DNA from: Candidatus Izemoplasma sp.
GTDB taxonomy: Bacteria > Bacillota_I > Bacilli_A > Izemoplasmatales > Izemoplasmataceae
Assembly: GCA_007117835.1 (NCBI GenBank)
Contig: SKFU01000005.1
Location: 1-47,187 of the forward strand
Reading direction: 5' to 3'
Length of the DNA stretch: 47,187 bases
Part shown: positions 44,238 to 47,187 of the stretch, one piece after another
How positions within the stretch are numbered: position 1 is the stretch's first letter
How the letters are laid out: every line of letters starts with the position of its first letter
Position numbers and translations under genes: made by a program
The notes under the pieces: generated by a model
Database searches by the model: none
Seen by the model: only the letters and a program-made list of their open reading frames with translations
What the model was told of the DNA's origin: nothing

Positions 44238-44801
44238 CTAAAGATCAAAATCAAGTTGAATTTCTTTATAGTTTGGGTCTTTTCGAGCTTCAGTTTCATT
44301 GCTTATCTGAGCGACTCTTGTGCTTGCTGCAGCCGCAATTGCACCGACGATGTCATCTAAAAACGTATGGCACTTAACAGCACCGTCTTTCCCGTCGGCG
44401 TTGAGTTGTTTGACGATGCCTGGCTTGTTCACATCAATGTCACCAAAATTGGTTTTACCAATGGTCCCAAATAAACCGGCAATTTCTAAACCAAATAACT
44501 CATCAACACCAAACATTCCTAAATCAGATTGTAAAATCTCACGTATAGGCTCACGAATGATATTTTCTTCTGCTAAACGGTCGATTTCGACACCAAGTTG
44601 TAGTATGTGGAATGTGTCTCTTAATGAGAGTATTTTTTCTACTGAGTCAGTGCATTCTTTCATCGAGATTTGATCATTCCATTTGAGCTGTTGTTGGTAT
44701 GCCACGTTGGCAATATCTTCAACAGTGACGCCACGTTCTTTTAATGTGTTGATGTTCATCGTTAACATTTCGCTACGACTAAATAAAGCGCGTGCTTTCA
44801 T
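44238..44801 (-). CDS. Phosphatidylglycerophosphatase A-like protein (YutG family)
   Basis: Members remove the terminal phosphate of phosphatidylglycerophosphate in phospholipid synthesis. The 187-residue product has RGVTVEDIANVAYQQQ near residue 23, a GVDELFGLEIAGLFGTIGKTNFGDID stretch and HTFLDDIVGAIAAAASTR, the acidic motif typical of PgpA. No membrane helix is evident, as in Bacillus YutG. It has a GAGGT ribosome site and an extended -10 promoter, and it heads the operon with the HD-type and LemA-like genes. Confidence 0.85.
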   Translation of the reverse strand: MKARALFSRSEMLTMNINTLKERGVTVEDIANVAYQQQLKWNDQISMKECTDSVEKILSLRDTFHILQLGVEIDRLAEENIIREPIREILQSDLGMFGVDELFGLEIAGLFGTIGKTNFGDIDVNKPGIVKQLNADGKDGAVKCHTFLDDIVGAIAAAASTRVAQISNETEARKDPNYKEIQLDFDL

Positions 44802-44832
44802 AGGTTGACCTCACTTTTTATGATGTGTGTTC

Positions 44833-44841
44833 ATTATAGCA
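44833..44841 (-). promoter_or_regulatory. Extended -10 promoter of pgpA
   Basis: On the minus strand, TGC-TATAAT with a perfect -10 at 44833-44838. The -35 17 bases upstream (TTTATC) is weak. Confidence 0.6.
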
Positions 44842-44872
44842 TTTTTAAACAAAAAGATAAATTGTTAAAAGC

Positions 44873-45808
44873 TTAATTAAATTGATCCATGACTTGAATC
44901 ATTGTTTTTCCTTTGCCGTGCATAAACGCTTGTATAGGCATTGGCTTTTTACCTGGCAACTGAATCATCTTGATGAGTAAAAGCCCAAATTTAGTCTGAA
45001 CATATATCGCTTGAGAATCAATGTTGACTATTGTCCCAGGTAACAGTTTTCCGTCATACGGTGTGATTGAGTATGATGCTTTAGTGACCTTTATTGTGTT
45101 GCCTTTAATTTGTGTATAAGTATTTGGCGATGGGTAAAACGCTCTTATTTTCGCGTCCAATTGTTGGGCAGTTAAGTTAAAATCTAAGCGTTCTTCTTCA
45201 CGTTTTAAAGCATAGGCATAGGTTGCTTCTTGCGCATTTTGAGGTGTCGGGTTTATACTTTGTGACTTAATTTTAGGCAATGTTGTCATGAGCAAGGTTT
45301 TGCCTAATTGACTTAATTTATCAAATAATGTTTCGCTGGTTTCGTTTGCCTCTATCGGGATTTCAGATTGTGCAATGATTGGCCCCGCATCCATACGCGC
45401 TACCATATGCATGATGGTCACTCCAGTCGTTGAATGCATACGTTCAATCGAACGCTGAATCGGTGCACCACCACGTAATTTAGGCAATAAACTCGCATGC
45501 ACATTGACTGCTTTAAAAGGTGGTGTATCAAGTAAAGCGTTTGGCAATATTTGTCCATATGCTGCAGTGATAATTATGTCTGGTTTGTATTGTAAAATGT
45601 CAGTGACACCACTTTTAACACGTTCTGGTTGAAAAACCTCTAGTCCAAGTTCTATCGCTTTTTCTTTAACTGGTGAAAACCGCATGGTTTTCTTTTTACG
45701 ATCGTAAGTGTCTGGTTGTGTCACAACCAACACAACCTGTTCATTTTGATTCAATGCTTCTAATATGGGTACGCTGAACTGGGGGGTTCCAAAAAATATA
45801 ACGCGCAT
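44873..45808 (-). CDS. fmt: Methionyl-tRNA formyltransferase
   Basis: It formylates initiator Met-tRNA using 10-formyl-tetrahydrofolate. The 311-residue product has the N-terminal IFFGTPQFSVPIL, the catalytic HASLLPKLRGGAPIQ with Asn/His nearby, and a C-terminal OB-like domain. It starts 11 bases after priA with an AAGGAG site, the usual priA-fmt neighbourhood; the def gene often found between them is absent. No clear terminator follows. Confidence 0.98.
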   Translation of the reverse strand: MRVIFFGTPQFSVPILEALNQNEQVVLVVTQPDTYDRKKKTMRFSPVKEKAIELGLEVFQPERVKSGVTDILQYKPDIIITAAYGQILPNALLDTPPFKAVNVHASLLPKLRGGAPIQRSIERMHSTTGVTIMHMVARMDAGPIIAQSEIPIEANETSETLFDKLSQLGKTLLMTTLPKIKSQSINPTPQNAQEATYAYALKREEERLDFNLTAQQLDAKIRAFYPSPNTYTQIKGNTIKVTKASYSITPYDGKLLPGTIVNIDSQAIYVQTKFGLLLIKMIQLPGKKPMPIQAFMHGKGKTMIQVMDQFN

Positions 45809-45819
45809 ATGTTCACTCC

Positions 45820-47187
45820 TTAAAACATTGTTGGATGGTGATTGACAGATAATTCTGTTTTCGTGTCCTTAAGTGTTGTCATTAACTCAGATAACACTTT
45901 TGGATAGTCGATATGGTGATTACTTTTAATGATAATTTGATATAAATAGCGTTGATTACGTTTGTGTCGAAATGGTTTTGTTGGGCCTATGATGATTGTC
46001 TCTTTAGGCATTACCTTATTCAACTTGTTAACGATTTTCAAAGCTTCTTTAAAGGCTGAATTTAGTTCTGTATGTGAAACCATAAGTTCTGTTACACTAT
46101 AAAAAGGGCGAATTCTGGCACGTTGTCGAATATCGATTTCGCGTGCATAATATGCCTGGAAGTCTTGATGTAAAACAGCGTTTAAAATGGGGTGGTCTAC
46201 TTGGTATGCTTGAATGTAAACATCCCCTTGGATTTGACGTCTTCCAGCGCGTCCTGCAATTTGTGTTAACAGCTGATACGTTTCTGAGGCTGCGTTGTAA
46301 GAAGGCATTTGTAGTGACATGTCTGCACTTAACACTCCGACTAGTGTTACTCTATCAAAATCTAAGCCTTTAGAAATCATTTGGGTGCCAATTAAAATAT
46401 CACCAGTATGTTCAAACGTATGTAAAATGTGTTCGTGTGCATTTTTTGCTGATGTTGTATCTTTATCCATACGCATTACTGATGCGCTTGGAAACATTTT
46501 TTTAACTTCAAGTTCTACCTGTTCACTCCCAATACCCATATAGCGAATGTGTGGGCTTTTACAATTTGGGCAGATTTTAACTACCGGCTCACGATGATGA
46601 CAGTGATGACAGTGTAAGGTTTGATTATGATGGTGATAAGTGAGTGATATATCACACTCTGGACAGTTTACAACATGACCACAAGCACGACACAATAAAA
46701 AATTCGCGTGACCACGTCGATTGATTAGCAAAACAATTTGTTCACGCGCTTTTAGTCTTGCTTTAATTGCTTTTTGAAGTGACTCACTAAAAATCGAACG
46801 GTTACCTTCTTTAAATGCTTCTTTCATATCAACAAGATGTATATTGGGCGTTTGACTGTTGAGTGCACGTGTTTTTAGTTCAAGCAATTGATACTGCCCT
46901 TGTGTTGCGTGATAATAACTTTCAATCGATGGTGTTGCTGTACCAAGAAGTACTGGAATATGATGATGCTGAGCACGAAATTTCGCAACATCAATGGCAT
47001 GATATCTTGGATGGTCTTGTTGGATATAACTTTCTGAATGTGCTTCATCGATAATGATTAGTCCGACATTATCGAGTGGGGCAAAGATAGCACTTCTTGC
47101 ACCAATGACAATATGGGCTTCACTTTTGAGTGCTTTACGCCACTGATCATATTGTTCCCCCAAGGAAAGCTGTGAGTGGTATGTGAC
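45820..47187 (-). CDS. priA: Primosomal protein N' helicase (partial; N-terminus off the right edge)
   Basis: PriA restarts stalled replication forks. The frame is open to the last base of the window, so the gene begins outside; 455 codons before the stop are present, of about 800 expected. The visible part has HSQLSLGEQYDQW, the DEAH helicase motif IIDEAH, ARSAIF, GTATPS, the Cys-rich zinc region (CRACGHVVNCPEC, CHHC, CPNC) and QIAGRAGR. It is followed by fmt. The ATG at 47163 is internal. Confidence 0.97.
   Translation of the reverse strand, partial: VTYHSQLSLGEQYDQWRKALKSEAHIVIGARSAIFAPLDNVGLIIIDEAHSESYIQQDHPRYHAIDVAKFRAQHHHIPVLLGTATPSIESYYHATQGQYQLLELKTRALNSQTPNIHLVDMKEAFKEGNRSIFSESLQKAIKARLKAREQIVLLINRRGHANFLLCRACGHVVNCPECDISLTYHHHNQTLHCHHCHHREPVVKICPNCKSPHIRYMGIGSEQVELEVKKMFPSASVMRMDKDTTSAKNAHEHILHTFEHTGDILIGTQMISKGLDFDRVTLVGVLSADMSLQMPSYNAASETYQLLTQIAGRAGRRQIQGDVYIQAYQVDHPILNAVLHQDFQAYYAREIDIRQRARIRPFYSVTELMVSHTELNSAFKEALKIVNKLNKVMPKETIIIGPTKPFRHKRNQRYLYQIIIKSNHHIDYPKVLSELMTTLKDTKTELSVNHHPTMF

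Noticed and set aside
44842-44872. Terminator after fmt
   Set aside because: Only a short A/T palindrome (TTAA-AAGC-TTAA type) is present; no GC stem with a T run.
1-47187. Reassigned UGA (Trp) as in many mycoplasmas
   Set aside because: TGA ends rnfC-adjacent pgcA, glgC, citF and ytqA in the right places, conserved Trp are TGG, and RF2 is present.
1-47187. CRISPR array, insertion sequence, prophage or tRNA/rRNA gene
   Set aside because: No regularly spaced repeats, transposase frames, phage genes or RNA gene signatures were noticed on reading both strands.

Overview
The window is about 47.2 kb of low-GC DNA (roughly 40% by eye) from an anaerobic, fermentative Gram-positive-type bacterium, most likely a Bacillota or an Izemoplasma/Acholeplasma-like relative. 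The exact lineage cannot be fixed from the sequence alone. The signs are sigma-A-type promoters (TTGAAA-17-TATAAT), AGGAGG ribosome sites, a leuS T-box, the order comF-hpf-secA-prfB, an Rnf complex, methylaspartate-type glutamate fermentation and ferredoxin-linked amino-acid oxidation. The code is standard: TGA ends several genes, and a UGA-reading RF2 is encoded. All but one of the genes lie on the minus strand. No rRNA, tRNA, insertion sequence, prophage or CRISPR array was seen.

Layout, left to right (minus-strand operons run right to left). 1-5148: pgcA-rnfC-rnfD-rnfG, with rnfG running off the left edge; RnfG is enlarged by repeated FMN_bind-like segments. 5196-20548: secA-prfB-yitT-S41 protease-recX-glgB-glgC-glgD/glgA fusion-glgP-peroxiredoxin, a near-continuous run in which glgP has its own promoter and a cre-like box. 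20590-21928: hpf, a shortened ComFC-like zinc-finger protein and a small membrane protein. 21965-27532: leucine dehydrogenase, a ParA/MinD-like ATPase, a four-subunit 2-oxoacid:ferredoxin oxidoreductase and butyrate kinase, with a promoter and cre-like box. 27589-31577: a DUF4234-like membrane protein, leuS with a T-box (specifier UUA), and a DUF1189-like membrane protein divergent from ytqA. 32507-42090: a nine-gene operon, glmS-glmL-glmE-mal-citD-citE-citF-citC-citXG, ending at a bidirectional terminator shared with ytqA. Its leader holds a cre-like box, a promoter, a 28-codon ORF and a terminator-like hairpin. 42121-47187: pgpA, a membrane protein with a decayed HD-GYP domain and a LemA-like protein; then priA (partial) and fmt.

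How it fits together (inference from known families). Glutamate is rearranged by B12-dependent glutamate mutase (GlmES, reactivated by GlmL) to 3-methylaspartate and deaminated by Mal to mesaconate. After hydration to citramalate it is cleaved by a citrate-lyase-type enzyme (CitDEF, matured by CitC and CitXG) to acetate and pyruvate. The hydratase is not in the window. Branched-chain amino acids are deaminated by leucine dehydrogenase, oxidised to acyl-CoA with reduction of ferredoxin, and converted to acids with ATP formation by butyrate kinase; the phosphotransacylase is not in the window. Reduced ferredoxin would feed Rnf, which makes NADH and an ion gradient. Sugar phosphate is stored as glycogen through PgcA, GlgC/GlgD, GlgA and GlgB and released by GlgP. 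Near-identical cre-like boxes at the two amino-acid operons, and a related one at glgP, suggest that carbon catabolite control links these routes.

The most unusual items are the GlgD-GlgA fusion, the duplicated RnfG, the small ORF plus hairpin in the glutamate-mutase leader, and the catalytically decayed HD-GYP membrane protein.
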